The notes under the pieces were generated by a model, which saw only the letters and a list, made by a program, of their open reading frames with translations, was not told the origin of the DNA and made no database searches. The position numbers and the translations under genes were made by a program. From Nitrospiraceae bacterium (lineage in GTDB: Bacteria > Nitrospirota > Nitrospiria > Nitrospirales > Nitrospiraceae), in assembly GCA_035623075.1 (NCBI GenBank), contig DASPUC010000024.1, positions 1 through 64,000 of the forward strand: a DNA stretch of 64,000 nt, in the 5' to 3' direction. Positions within the stretch are counted from its first letter, which is position 1; every line of letters starts with the position of its first letter. This document shows positions 50,226 to 58,602 of this stretch, piece after piece.

Positions 50226-50726
50226 TTACGGACAGGTGGCCTGCGAACACCACCTGGCCTTCCCGCCCTGGGTCAATCGCACCGAATAGGTTGTCCCGTT
50301 GACGTTCGTTAATTGAATTAGCTGGTCAACACCGGGTGTGCCGCTCGCTCGAAGACCCGACGAACTGAACTGGATGTTTCCTCCCCCCACCAGAACCACG
50401 CTGGTTAGCCTGGGCATATTCGTAGTCTGGGTGAACACTTGGTTGCCGCTTGAATCACTTGAGGTGGTCGTGAGCTGCCCGCCTACGATCGCGAAGGTTG
50501 TCGTGAGCGGAATATTGCGATTCATCGCCATGAATCGGGAAGTCGCCAGCCCGCTGGTGACTTCCATGGCTGCTTGCTTCAATTGATAACGAGCATGCCA
50601 TTGGACATAGTTCGGTACAGCTATCGCGCTCAGAATGCCGATGATCGCCGTCGTGATCATCACTTCCATCAAGGAGAATCCGCTGATTGACCTCAATGTT
50701 TCTGTCCGATGAGAATATCGTCGCAT
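50226..50726 (-). CDS. fimT: GspH/FimT-family minor pilin
   Basis: About 166 residues, starting at ATG 50726 because MRRYSHRTETLRSISG|FSLMEVMITTAIIGILSAIAV is a proper short prepilin leader with Glu at +5. Reading further upstream is open but lacks pilin features. NYVQWHARYQLKQAAMEVTSGL and the C-terminal KARWCSQATCP (with a likely disulfide) agree with FimT/GspH. It is the first of the first minor-pilin set. Confidence 0.88.
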   Translation of the reverse strand: MRRYSHRTETLRSISGFSLMEVMITTAIIGILSAIAVPNYVQWHARYQLKQAAMEVTSGLATSRFMAMNRNIPLTTTFAIVGGQLTTTSSDSSGNQVFTQTTNMPRLTSVVLVGGGNIQFSSSGLRASGTPGVDQLIQLTNVNGTTYSVRLTQGGKARWCSQATCP

Positions 50727-51095
50727 AGTTACACCAGTGGTCCCGCCCACATGGAGCAAGGGACGTGCCGATAGGCCGGCTATCTGCCCTGAGCCGAACC
50801 CATTGAAAGCATAGCAGCAAGTCTCCGTTCTGCAAGCCAATCCGGGCCCCCTTCTCGCCACAGAAAGGACAAATCTCGTCATTCAGCACACACAATTTCC
50901 GTCCCTCACGGTCCCTCTCTGAACACCTTGGCAGGCCTGCTCACAAGCCGGTTCGTTCCGCTTGCTATTGCTATGAAAGATCGAAAATCTTCGTGGGAGG
51001 AAGACCACTTGGCGATGTCTGATCAATGGTGGGGAAGGCAGTAACTAGAGGAGGAAATTCCGGGGCACCAATTATATATACCGATAGGCAGGTGT
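50727..51095. other. Region between pilB and fimT
   Basis: Roughly 370 bases with no gene supported. A short minus-strand frame starting near 50895 contains CPFCGEKGARIG, a zinc-ribbon-like motif, but then runs into fimT in another frame. An AT-rich patch (ATTATATATACCGATAGG) at about 51070 may be part of a promoter for the fimT operon on the minus strand. No riboswitch motif was recognised. Confidence 0.4.
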
Positions 51096-52919
51096 TTAGA
51101 ACGCTAGGGAAGAATGCCAGGCTGAAAGGGCTTGAATATCACCGGCAAGAGGACTTGGGAATGAACCTACTTCATGGCAACGGCCCGAACTTGACGATAA
51201 GTGGTCAGCCCTTGAAGAGTTTTGGATGCCATCCTGTATCAGCGTTACCATTCCCTCCTTCATCGCTAGCTCCCGTAATCCAGCCAGTCTTGCCTTCGAC
51301 TGGATAAGGGTTTTTACATCTTCCGAGCCTCGCAGCAATTCATGCAAGAGCACACGCCCTTTGAACCCTGTCCCATTGCATGCTTCACAGCCTTTCTCTC
51401 TATGGAGGGTTGAGTTCTTAGCATAAGTCACGTCCAGTCGGTCCCACCCTGAAACTCCATATCCTTGAACCAACTCGTCATATTCTTGCGGTGCTGGCTG
51501 ATACGCCTCTTTGCAATGGATGCAGAGGCGTTTGCAGAGCCGTTGAGCCAGAACACCCAAGATCGCATCGGCGAAATTGAATGAGTCGCACCCCAGGTCA
51601 AAAAGCCGTACGACTGTTTCGACAGCGCTGTTGGTGTGAAGCGTGCTCAGTACCAAATGGCCTGTCAGTGAGGCTTCGATCGCAATATCGGCAGTCTCCT
51701 TGTCTCGCATCTCGCCGATCATAATGACGTCTGGGTCTGCTCGTAAGAAGGCTCTCAGTGCCGCTGCGAACGTGAGCCCGATTTTGGGGTGAACTTGAAC
51801 TTGCCGTAAGCCATCTTGCGTGATTTCGATCGGGTCTTCGGCAGTCCAAATCTTGCGTTCGTCTGAATTGATATGTTTCAGAATGGCATGAAGCGTCGTG
51901 GTCTTCCCAGAGCCGGTTGGTCCGACACACAGGATCATTCCATGTGGTTTCTCCGCCATGCATTTAATGGCATGCAATGTTTCTGGCGCAATCTCCATCG
52001 ACTCCAATACCATCGGTTCTTTAGCCGTCAACAACCGTAGGACAGCATCTTCGTCAGACCCTGTTGTTGGGAGTGTCGCGACGCGCAGCTCGATCTCTTG
52101 CTCTTTCGACAATCTGTATCGAATTTTGCCGTCTTGTGGTTTGCGACGTTCAGCAATGTCTAGGTTGGCCATGATCTTAAGGCGAGATATCACCGCGCGA
52201 CGATAGGCAGCCGGTATTTGCATATAAGCAAAGCACGTCCCATCGACGCGGAAACGAACCGCGGTTTCCTTTCGATCGGCGTACGGCTCAATGTGAATAT
52301 CCGATGCACCGACCCGATCTGCTTCCATGATCACATGATTGACCAGACGAACTATCGCCGAATCGTTCTCGTCAATCGCACTGAAGCCTCCTTCGCTCCG
52401 GTGCTCGACGCGAATCTCGTTGACCAATTCTCCAAGAATTGCACCGATGGAGGAAGAAGCCGTCTGCCCCATCGCCATATGAAGAAACTGTTCGACATCT
52501 CGGCGTAACCCGACGGCATAGCGGATCGTCATTCCGGGAAACGCACGACGAACATCCCACCCCTTGTCGAGATCGTGAGGATCGTTCGTGAGAACATCGA
52601 CAAGACATCCTCGACGGGCGATCGGAATCCAAGCGTTCTTTCGCAAATAATCTACATTGAGCGGCTTCAACAAATCCGCATCAATGATGGTTCGTTCGTC
52701 GAACGGCAAGTACGGACATTGATAGAAATCGCTCAGGGCCGTACCGAGGGCATCCTTGGGCACACAATACCGGTCCAAAAGGACGGCCTCGAGATCGAGC
52801 CCTTCCTCATGTGCTTCCTCGACTGCTGCCGCCATATCGGCCTGTGTGACAATTCCGCGATAGACCAGCGTATCGAGCACATTTTGTTCGATTTTTTGCT
52901 GGATTGCCTTTGCCGGCAA
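51096..52919 (-). CDS. pilB: PilB-like type IV pilus assembly ATPase, 3' end frameshifted
   Basis: As read, 607 residues. The N-terminal MshEN/T2SSE_N part is followed by the GspE/PilB ATPase: GPTGSGKTTTLHAIL (Walker A), WTAEDPIEITQDGLRQVQVHPK, RADPDVIMIGEMRDKETADIA (Walker B), TLHTNSAVETVVRL. The zinc-type Cys tetrad is CKRLCIHC ... CEACNGTGF. It powers pilus extension. The start is TTG 52919 with AAAGG upstream. After LIQDGIQ the reading frame leaves the family: a neighbouring frame reads KTLQGLTTYRQVRAVAMK and stops at 51167, the normal end for this family. The shift is at an AAAA run near 51220-51223. It is either a sequence error or a real C-terminal change. Confidence 0.9.
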   Translation of the reverse strand: MPAKAIQQKIEQNVLDTLVYRGIVTQADMAAAVEEAHEEGLDLEAVLLDRYCVPKDALGTALSDFYQCPYLPFDERTIIDADLLKPLNVDYLRKNAWIPIARRGCLVDVLTNDPHDLDKGWDVRRAFPGMTIRYAVGLRRDVEQFLHMAMGQTASSSIGAILGELVNEIRVEHRSEGGFSAIDENDSAIVRLVNHVIMEADRVGASDIHIEPYADRKETAVRFRVDGTCFAYMQIPAAYRRAVISRLKIMANLDIAERRKPQDGKIRYRLSKEQEIELRVATLPTTGSDEDAVLRLLTAKEPMVLESMEIAPETLHAIKCMAEKPHGMILCVGPTGSGKTTTLHAILKHINSDERKIWTAEDPIEITQDGLRQVQVHPKIGLTFAAALRAFLRADPDVIMIGEMRDKETADIAIEASLTGHLVLSTLHTNSAVETVVRLFDLGCDSFNFADAILGVLAQRLCKRLCIHCKEAYQPAPQEYDELVQGYGVSGWDRLDVTYAKNSTLHREKGCEACNGTGFKGRVLLHELLRGSEDVKTLIQSKARLAGLRELAMKEGMVTLIQDGIQNSSRADHLSSSSGRCHEVGSFPSPLAGDIQALSAWHSSLAF

Positions 52920-52956
52920 GAGTCTGGCCTTTCGCCTCAGTTATTCGAAAACAACC

Positions 52957-53520
52957 TTAGTATTTCATCTGCCAGGTACTTGGTGCGCGATACACGACCG
53001 GTAGTCCTTTATGGAGCCCTTGTGCCAAGTCCGCGTTGTACCAGACCTCAACCTTCAGATTTGTTCCACTTGCCCGCACTGTGTCATTAGTCATCAGTCC
53101 TCCAAAAATCCTCACCGAATGCTCGACGGTGATCACACCTGCAGCGATCAATACACCATTGAGATTGACTTCGGTCAATTGGACTGGGATCCGTGTCCCC
53201 AGCGAGGTACGACCCTCTTCAGGCGGGCTGAGGGCCGGCACCGACTGACCTGCCTCGCGTGGCCTGACTATTACGTGGCCTTGTACAACGAGGAGTCCTT
53301 CAACATACCCAGGTTCGAGCACAAGGGTGCCGAGGTTGTCGGCTCGAGGCAGTTGCCCATCGATGGTATCGATGAATACGAGGCCTCGATGGTCTCCGAC
53401 CGACTCCGACGTCAGAAGGTCCGAAGGAAGAAACCCCACATCCGACGCGTCAGTGCTATCGAGATGAAGTCGACCCTGTCGGTCAAGCCGATAGTAGGTT
53501 CCAATCTGTCGGGCGATGTT
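52957..53520 (-). pseudogene. Continuation of PilX-like gene after an in-frame amber codon
   Basis: This stretch is in the same frame as the upstream PilX-like gene and resumes right after its TAG with NIARQIGTYYRLDRQGRLHL and DSTDASDVGFLPSDLL. It runs 187 codons to a TAA. The content (NLGTLVLEPGYVEGLLVVQG, VNLNGVLIAAGVITVEHSVRIFGGLM) is a continuous beta-helix-like protein, so it is the true C-terminal part rather than a separate gene. No ribosome site precedes a start in it. A single base change (for example CAG to TAG) explains the break. Confidence 0.6.
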
Positions 53521-54432
53521 CTATATCTGTTCATAATCCCACCGATCGAGCCGGACACCAGGTGATGGATGTTGTCGTATATGCACGTTAGGGGAGGGAG
53601 GGGGATTCATACCCTGACCCGGCGGTGGATTCGTTACCACCACATTTCCCCCGATTCGATACTCCGCCCATCGATCCTCCTCCTGTCGGAGCGAGTCGTA
53701 CGGTAGGCCGGTCACTGACGCAGTTGTAGTCTTGAGTACCAAGTCCTCGACCCGACGGACTGTCAGGTCTCCTACAACTCGATGATCTCCCCAATGCACA
53801 AGGATCGGGGATTCACTTCCTGATTGGGTGGTTCCCAATGCATGTCCCACCTGAACAGCTGCTCGTACTGGAGGAATATTGATGGCGCCTAATTGGACCT
53901 GAACTGTTCGTGCAATCGACGGCTGATCTGTTGTTGTTGCCGTTACATCCATAGTACACAGCAGGCCCGGGCGCATCGGTCCATAGACTTTCAGTTTGAG
54001 AATTCGGCCTAGGCCGCGCATTGAAGGAGCAGACCCCGGTCGAGGCTCATTGAGAGCCCGGTCATCCGCCGAATTGGACGAGTCAAGGAGAAGATCAGGG
54101 TGATCGACCGTTCCCTTGAATTGAGACCGCCCAGCCAAATCGAAAAACGACGGTCCGCTGACATCGTCGCCCTGTTGTTTTCTCAGTAGCGCGGCGACGG
54201 CCTGTGGAGCAGCTGCGGGATCGTGGAACCAACTGACAACCACTTCTGCTGCGGCATCTGCAACTCGTTGTGCTTTTTTTTCGGCCCTCACCGCGCCGAC
54301 CCCCATTGCGTCTTGGCTTGCAAGGTAGAGCGACGTCATCCCCAAGAGTGAGAGGATCAATACAAGCGCGAGGGCGGCTAGCAGAATATGACCTCTCTCA
54401 TCAACGTGGCATGGCTTAGTTGCCTTCCTCAT
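53521..54432 (-). CDS. PilX-like pilus assembly protein of the second set, ends at an amber codon
   Basis: 303 residues as read. ATG 54432 follows GGGGGAGAG. The N-terminus DERGHILLAALALVLILSLLG is a pilin-like hydrophobic helix with G|H cleavage and no Glu at +5, then TSLYLASQDAMGVGAVRAEKKAQRVADAAAEV resembles PilX. The soluble part has beta-rich segments and ends LDRWDYEQI followed by TAG at 53521. The next 187 codons stay open in the same frame and look like the rest of the protein (about 491 residues in total). It sits between pilW-like and pilB genes. Whether the amber is real, suppressed or an error cannot be judged here. Confidence 0.7.
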   Translation of the reverse strand: MRKATKPCHVDERGHILLAALALVLILSLLGMTSLYLASQDAMGVGAVRAEKKAQRVADAAAEVVVSWFHDPAAAPQAVAALLRKQQGDDVSGPSFFDLAGRSQFKGTVDHPDLLLDSSNSADDRALNEPRPGSAPSMRGLGRILKLKVYGPMRPGLLCTMDVTATTTDQPSIARTVQVQLGAINIPPVRAAVQVGHALGTTQSGSESPILVHWGDHRVVGDLTVRRVEDLVLKTTTASVTGLPYDSLRQEEDRWAEYRIGGNVVVTNPPPGQGMNPPPSPNVHIRQHPSPGVRLDRWDYEQI

Positions 54433-54461
54433 AGTCTCTCCCCCGACGATTCTCAATGTCG

Positions 54462-55196
54462 TTATGTTCGCACGCTGATGTCTCGAACAAACCGGATCGA
54501 TTCGTGTCGAACCCCCACATCAACTACTACACGTGTGATTTGTTGCAGACTGGCCGTCGTCTGGCCTCGTTCATCCCAGTAAGAAAACTGCACGGTTTGG
54601 ATATCATCAGAGAGAACACTGGTTCCACCATCAACCATCCGCATCAATTGTCTGAAGCCTTGTTCGTTTCGACGCGTGTAGTACCGCACCAGATTGATCA
54701 TTGAGACAGACGATCCGACGGGAACCGCACGTGCCAGGGGATCGGTAATGGTGAGAAGAAATCGCTGCCCATCTCGCGCGAGTATATGAGTTTCGCATGG
54801 ATCGACAACGCAGAGCAGCACGGTTTTGCCGGCTCCCCAGCTGCGTCCGTCTTCAACCGAGAGTGTGGTCTGAGAAACGGTTGCGGTCGCCGTCACGGTT
54901 GTGACAAGACCATGGATGTTCCCCTGGAACTGTAATTCGTCTGGACCAGCGATTGAAATCGATCCTAAACCACCAGTGCGAAGCTCTTGCTCCAAAAGAT
55001 CGAGTGCCAGGCGAAGATCTTGATGCCGTGCAACACTCTCCTGCTGCTCAGAATAGTGTCGTTGGAAATACGTCACGACTTGAAGTGTCGCGCCGAGGAC
55101 AATCAGTCCAGCCCCCATTGCCATCATGAGTTCGGTCATGGTGGTGCCGAGCTCGTTACGCACTTCGGGTTTTGTGAATGATCTTCGACCGCTCAT
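54462..55196 (-). CDS. PilW-like minor pilin, second set
   Basis: 244 residues. RNELG|TTMTELMMAMGAGLIVLGATLQ is the prepilin leader and helix with Glu at +5. RHQDLRLALDLLEQELRTGGLG is the PilW continuation. The end LMRMVDGGTSVLSDDIQTVQFSYWD and VVVDVGVRHESIRFVRDISVRT is beta-rich. It parallels pilW of the first set but is shorter by 130 residues. It lies between the second pilV-like and pilX-like genes. Confidence 0.82.
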   Translation of the reverse strand: MSGRRSFTKPEVRNELGTTMTELMMAMGAGLIVLGATLQVVTYFQRHYSEQQESVARHQDLRLALDLLEQELRTGGLGSISIAGPDELQFQGNIHGLVTTVTATATVSQTTLSVEDGRSWGAGKTVLLCVVDPCETHILARDGQRFLLTITDPLARAVPVGSSVSMINLVRYYTRRNEQGFRQLMRMVDGGTSVLSDDIQTVQFSYWDERGQTTASLQQITRVVVDVGVRHESIRFVRDISVRT

Positions 55197-55227
55197 GCAC
55201 CCGCCTCCGCTCAGATATTGCTGTCTA

Positions 55228-55719
55228 TCAGTTGAATCCGACGAAGGTCGGATTTGCCCGGAGCGTGCTCATTCGAACTTCGCGCGGCCCTCGGTCAGTC
55301 ATGTACGAAGCTATCGCTTCGAGCAGAACCGATCCTGATGTGGACAGCGCACCTGGTCGACTCAACGTCACAGTCCACCTCAAATGAATCCCGTGGTCAT
55401 CCCAACTGCCTGAGTACACACCATCGCCAGCGAGAGCATCGTCTCCTTCGCCCTCATCCCGCATGATCAGATTCGATTGACCATCGTGATTGAGATCATC
55501 GATGAGAAGTCGATCCCATCGAGCCGATTGTTTCGCTTCTATTCTCGATTCCACCAGTGCCAAGGCTCGGCTCGCTACAGTTCCCTCACGAAGGTGCTGT
55601 TCTGCAACGTGAAAGGTCGCTACGGTTCCCACGAGCGTGACCGAGGTGATCGCCATTGCCACCATCACCTCAGCGAAGGTGAATCCCTCTTGAGACCGTC
55701 GCCCGTGGTCGGTTATCAC
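55228..55719 (-). CDS. PilV-like minor pilin, second set
   Basis: 163 residues. The leader MITDHGRRSQEG|FTFAEVMVAMAITSVTLVG has Glu at +5. The soluble part carries NHDGQSNLIMRDEGEGDDALAGDG, an acidic calcium-type loop not seen in the first set. The start is a GTG that overlaps the upstream GspH-like stop as GTGA, so translation is coupled. It is followed by the pilW-like gene. Confidence 0.82.
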   Translation of the reverse strand: MITDHGRRSQEGFTFAEVMVAMAITSVTLVGTVATFHVAEQHLREGTVASRALALVESRIEAKQSARWDRLLIDDLNHDGQSNLIMRDEGEGDDALAGDGVYSGSWDDHGIHLRWTVTLSRPGALSTSGSVLLEAIASYMTDRGPREVRMSTLRANPTFVGFN

Positions 55720-56159
55720 GAGAGCGCCACTCTTCCCGTGAGACTTACCGTTAATTTCATGACGCGCCCCTGCTTATCCCGTATAACAATCGTCGTCGCT
55801 GTCGCCGACCGCCCTGTAGGATGGAAGAGCAGATTAGGGCCGGCACTTGGTTCATCAACTATGATTCCATTATCGCTGTAGCGATACACATCCAGCACGC
55901 CCTCCGCATCGGCACGCTGTAGCGTTATGGTCCGCGACAATCCATCGAAGACGACACGGAGACGCTCACGCCGTGCCATCGCCAGTTGCCTGACCAGTCT
56001 CAATTCAGAAGCGATTTCAGATGCTGCACTCCGCGCCTCAATCCGAGTGATCATCCCAATAAAGCTCGGACCGGCAAGGCCCGCTACAAGGCCGATCACC
56101 GCCAAGACGACGAGCACTTCTGACAAACTCTTTCCTTGCTCATCTTTAAATACTTCCAT
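55716..56159 (-). CDS. GspH/FimT-like minor pilin, second set
   Basis: About 147 residues. MEVFKDEQG|KSLSEVLVVLAVIGLVAG is a short prepilin leader; the residue after the cleavage Gly is Lys rather than Phe, with Glu at +5. SFIGMITRIEARSAASEIASELRLVRQLAMARRERLRV follows as in GspH. MMLGALNVSKM upstream (56186) is an alternative start. It heads the second minor-pilin set; the space up to pilD (about 295 bases) contains no gene. Confidence 0.8.
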   Translation of the reverse strand: MEVFKDEQGKSLSEVLVVLAVIGLVAGLAGPSFIGMITRIEARSAASEIASELRLVRQLAMARRERLRVVFDGLSRTITLQRADAEGVLDVYRYSDNGIIVDEPSAGPNLLFHPTGRSATATTIVIRDKQGRVMKLTVSLTGRVALS

Positions 56160-56454
56160 TTTTGATACGTTCAAGGCTCCAAGCATCACGTCATGGCCGA
56201 TGATCTAGGCAAATCCAAGAGCTGTGCCTCACAGGTTGAATTCCTGGTTTATGCTGATTCGACACGAACGTGAGCAAACATTCGCGAAAGATTATCGACA
56301 CTTTGCTCAGGAGAGACCGGGTTTATGCGAAATGGGTCTATTTTAGGAGTTCACCGGGAGACAGGAGAGCATGCGATTTCTTTTCCCAATAGGATACAGA
56401 AAGCCTTCAAAAGAAATACAGAGACCGCGCGATAGGTGGCACTGTCTAGTAACC

Positions 56455-57237
56455 CTAGTAACCAGTGTTGAAAAGCCCCTGGTACCAGTCCAAGAGGGGT
56501 TGAGCGAAGAACAGGGAAAGTACGGCACCTACTACGAGGAACGGTCCAAATGGAATGTATTCGTCCCGCTTGATAAGGCGGGCAGCCATCAAGCCAATAC
56601 CGATAACGGATCCGACCAGCGAGCCGATCATGATAGTCAGGAGCGCGGGCTTCCATCCCAGAAAGGCTCCGATCATCGCGAGTAACTTAATATCACCCCC
56701 TCCCATCCCCTCCTTTCCGAACAAATACGGGCTCGCCCAGGCCAAGAACCATAGCAGGCCGCCGCCCACTGCAATACCAAGCAACGAATTCACGATCCCT
56801 ACAGGAAGAACCGTAACAGCTCCGATTAATCCAATGATAATCCCAGGGTACGTAATCGTGTTGGGAATGATCTTATGGGAGAGATCGGTCCCCGTCACGA
56901 TGATCAGTCCTGAGTAAAGTCCGGCATAAAGGAGCGATGTTTCATTGAGGCCAAAGCGCCAGAGAATGGCGAGGTATCCCGCCGCATTGGCCGCTTCTAC
57001 AATCGGATAACGAGGGGAAATTGGAACATGACAAGTCCGACAGCGCCCGAGGAGAAGGAGATAGCTGAGGAGAGGAATATTGTCGTACCATGCAATGGGC
57101 CTTCTGCAGGAAGGGCAATGAGAACCGGGCCAGAAAACCCATTCATGGCGGGGGACGCGGTAAATGCAGACGTTGAGAAAGCTGCCCACGATGAGGCCGA
57201 TTAGCCCCGCCAGCACGTAGTCCAAAGGTTCTCTCAT
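56455..57237 (-). CDS. pilD: PilD-like prepilin peptidase / N-methyltransferase
   Basis: About 260 residues with seven to eight membrane helices. The N-terminal cytoplasmic domain has the zinc pair CPSC ... CRTC in GSHCPSCRRPIAWYDNIPLLSY and LGRCRTCHVPISPRYP. The catalytic Asp residues are in VTGTDLSHKIIPN and GMGGGDIKLLAMIG, the A24 peptidase signature. It cleaves and N-methylates the minor pilins encoded downstream and the major pilin, which is not in this window. ATG 57237 was chosen over the upstream codon of a longer reading because it opens the first membrane helix. It is divergent from a LuxR-type regulator. Confidence 0.94.
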   Translation of the reverse strand: MREPLDYVLAGLIGLIVGSFLNVCIYRVPRHEWVFWPGSHCPSCRRPIAWYDNIPLLSYLLLLGRCRTCHVPISPRYPIVEAANAAGYLAILWRFGLNETSLLYAGLYSGLIIVTGTDLSHKIIPNTITYPGIIIGLIGAVTVLPVGIVNSLLGIAVGGGLLWFLAWASPYLFGKEGMGGGDIKLLAMIGAFLGWKPALLTIMIGSLVGSVIGIGLMAARLIKRDEYIPFGPFLVVGAVLSLFFAQPLLDWYQGLFNTGY

Positions 57238-57333
57238 GATTGACACACCGACAGACGACCTCGCGCACAAGGATAAAATACACAATTCAACAAAGACACC
57301 TTACGTAGTGCACCTAGAGCCAAAATGCTTCCA

Positions 57334-57363
57334 TTTACATGCGGTAGAAACATTCCCTATAAT
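57334..57363 (+). promoter_or_regulatory. Candidate sigma-70 promoter of the LuxR-type gene
   Basis: TTTACA, an 18-base spacer and a perfect TATAAT, ending 95 bases before the start codon. The rest of the 220-base divergent space is AT-rich. Confidence 0.55.
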
Positions 57364-57458
57364 CCTTCCCGATTTGGCCAGGCATTCATTCTCTAGTTTC
57401 TCTTATATGCGAGACCACTATATCTCATTTTTCTATCTAATGAAGGAGAAGTTGAATC

Positions 57459-57734
57459 ATGGCACGAAGCGCGAAAGCGATCACCAGGCTTTCTCTCGCC
57501 GATCTCACGCCACCTCCTCGGAAGAAGCGACCAGAGGCGCTGACCAGCCGGGAATTGGAAATTCTTGAACTGATCTGGGCGGGATTCAAGAATAAGGAAA
57601 TCGGTCAGCGGTTGAAGATCAGCGTCAAAACCGTTGAGGCGCATCGGGCTAACATGATGAAAAAAATGCGGGTCTCGAACACTGCCCAGCTGCTAAAAAC
57701 CGCGATCCAAGGTGGAATGATCAGGATTCGCTAG
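57459..57734 (+). CDS. HTH-only LuxR-type regulator
   Basis: 91 residues. After a basic N-terminus (TPPPRKKRPEA) it is a complete GerE/LuxR helix-turn-helix: LTSRELEILELIWAGFKNKEIG, then KISVKTVEAHRANMMKKMRV and NTAQLLKTAIQ. There is no receiver or ligand domain, so its activity may be set by its amount. AAGGAGA precedes the ATG, with a good upstream promoter. Divergent orientation to pilD suggests control of the pilus operon, inferred only from position. Its end overlaps the convergent rlmB end by 14 bases. Confidence 0.88.
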   Translation: MARSAKAITRLSLADLTPPPRKKRPEALTSRELEILELIWAGFKNKEIGQRLKISVKTVEAHRANMMKKMRVSNTAQLLKTAIQGGMIRIR

Positions 57735-58602
57735 GTTGCGTTGTTCGTGACTCAGATTCTCCGCGCTGTCTCACCACTTCGAACAGCGTCACAGCGGCTG
57801 CAGCTGACACATTCAAGGACTCGACCTTCCCCTTCATCGGAATGCTGACTCGATCATCGCAGTGTTGAAGGACACCTGGGCGAACGCCTTGTCCTTCGCC
57901 CCCGAAGACCAGGGCAACCGGCCCGGAGAAATCAAGCTGCGTGACCTGTTTCTGCGCTGACGGCTCGACCGCGTAGACCCACACTCCGACCTTCTTCAGA
58001 TCCTCGATCAATCGGGCGAGATTCCCGACCCGACTCACCAGAATATGATCGAGCGCGCCGGCAGATACCTTTGCGACAACTGAAGTGAGGCCGACAGTTC
58101 GACGCTCCGGTATGAATACACCATGGACCCCAGCCGCTTCAGCAGTACGTAACACTGCGCCAAGGTTATGAGGATCCCCCACCCCATCCAGAAGCACGAG
58201 AAAGGGCGGCTCGCCTCGTTCCTTCGCCCGTTGGAGAATGTCCTCCGTGCTGCTGTAGGCCTTCGCCGCCACGAACGCGATGACGCCTTGATGCTTTCCG
58301 CCCGGCACCAATCGATCGAATGCCGCTTGAGGTTCGATGTGAACCGGAACGTGTCGGACCCTCGCGAGTTGAACAAGATCTGCAAATTGTCGATCGGAGC
58401 GAAGGACGAGCAACCGTTGCAAAGGGCGAGCATTCGCGCGGAGGGCTTCCCGGACGGCATGCAATCCATACAACAGGTCCGGCGAACTATCGCTTCCACC
58501 GGCTGGTGCCGTCGGGCTTGTCCTCGATGATGATGCCGTGGGACTCGAGGAGCCGGCGAATCTCATCGGCTTTCTTGAAATCTTTCCGCTGCCGGGCGTC
58601 AT
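57721..58602 (-). CDS. rlmB: RlmB-like 23S rRNA 2'-O-methyltransferase (TrmH family)
   Basis: 293 residues. After a Ser/Thr/Pro-rich N-terminus, a substrate-binding domain (LLYGLHAVREALRANARPLQRLLV) and a SPOUT methyltransferase domain follow. The SPOUT motifs are FLVLLDGVGDPHNLGAVLRTAEAAG, VALVFGGEGQGVRPGVLQ and VSIPMKGKVESLNVSAAAAV. This is the RlmB (TrmH group 3) pattern that methylates G2251 in 23S rRNA. The start overlaps cysS by 116 bases (ATG 58602, GAGAGCGAA before it) or 80 bases (ATG 58566). The overlapping N-terminal part is low in complexity and absent from most homologues. Confidence 0.92.
   Translation of the reverse strand: MTPGSGKISRKPMRFAGSSSPTASSSRTSPTAPAGGSDSSPDLLYGLHAVREALRANARPLQRLLVLRSDRQFADLVQLARVRHVPVHIEPQAAFDRLVPGGKHQGVIAFVAAKAYSSTEDILQRAKERGEPPFLVLLDGVGDPHNLGAVLRTAEAAGVHGVFIPERRTVGLTSVVAKVSAGALDHILVSRVGNLARLIEDLKKVGVWVYAVEPSAQKQVTQLDFSGPVALVFGGEGQGVRPGVLQHCDDRVSIPMKGKVESLNVSAAAAVTLFEVVRQRGESESRTTQPSES

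Noticed and set aside
50813-50895. Short minus-strand peptide with CPFCGEKGARIG, zinc-ribbon-like
   Set aside because: The frame soon runs into fimT in a different phase and no complete small protein is formed.
50727-51095. Possible c-di-GMP/cGAMP riboswitch in the leader of the fimT operon
   Set aside because: The conserved GEMM core bases were not found on the minus strand; only unrelated GC stems are present.
53520-53523. Possible recoding (for example pyrrolysine) at the amber codon
   Set aside because: No pyl genes are in the window and the codon lies in a pilin-type gene; mutation or error is simpler.
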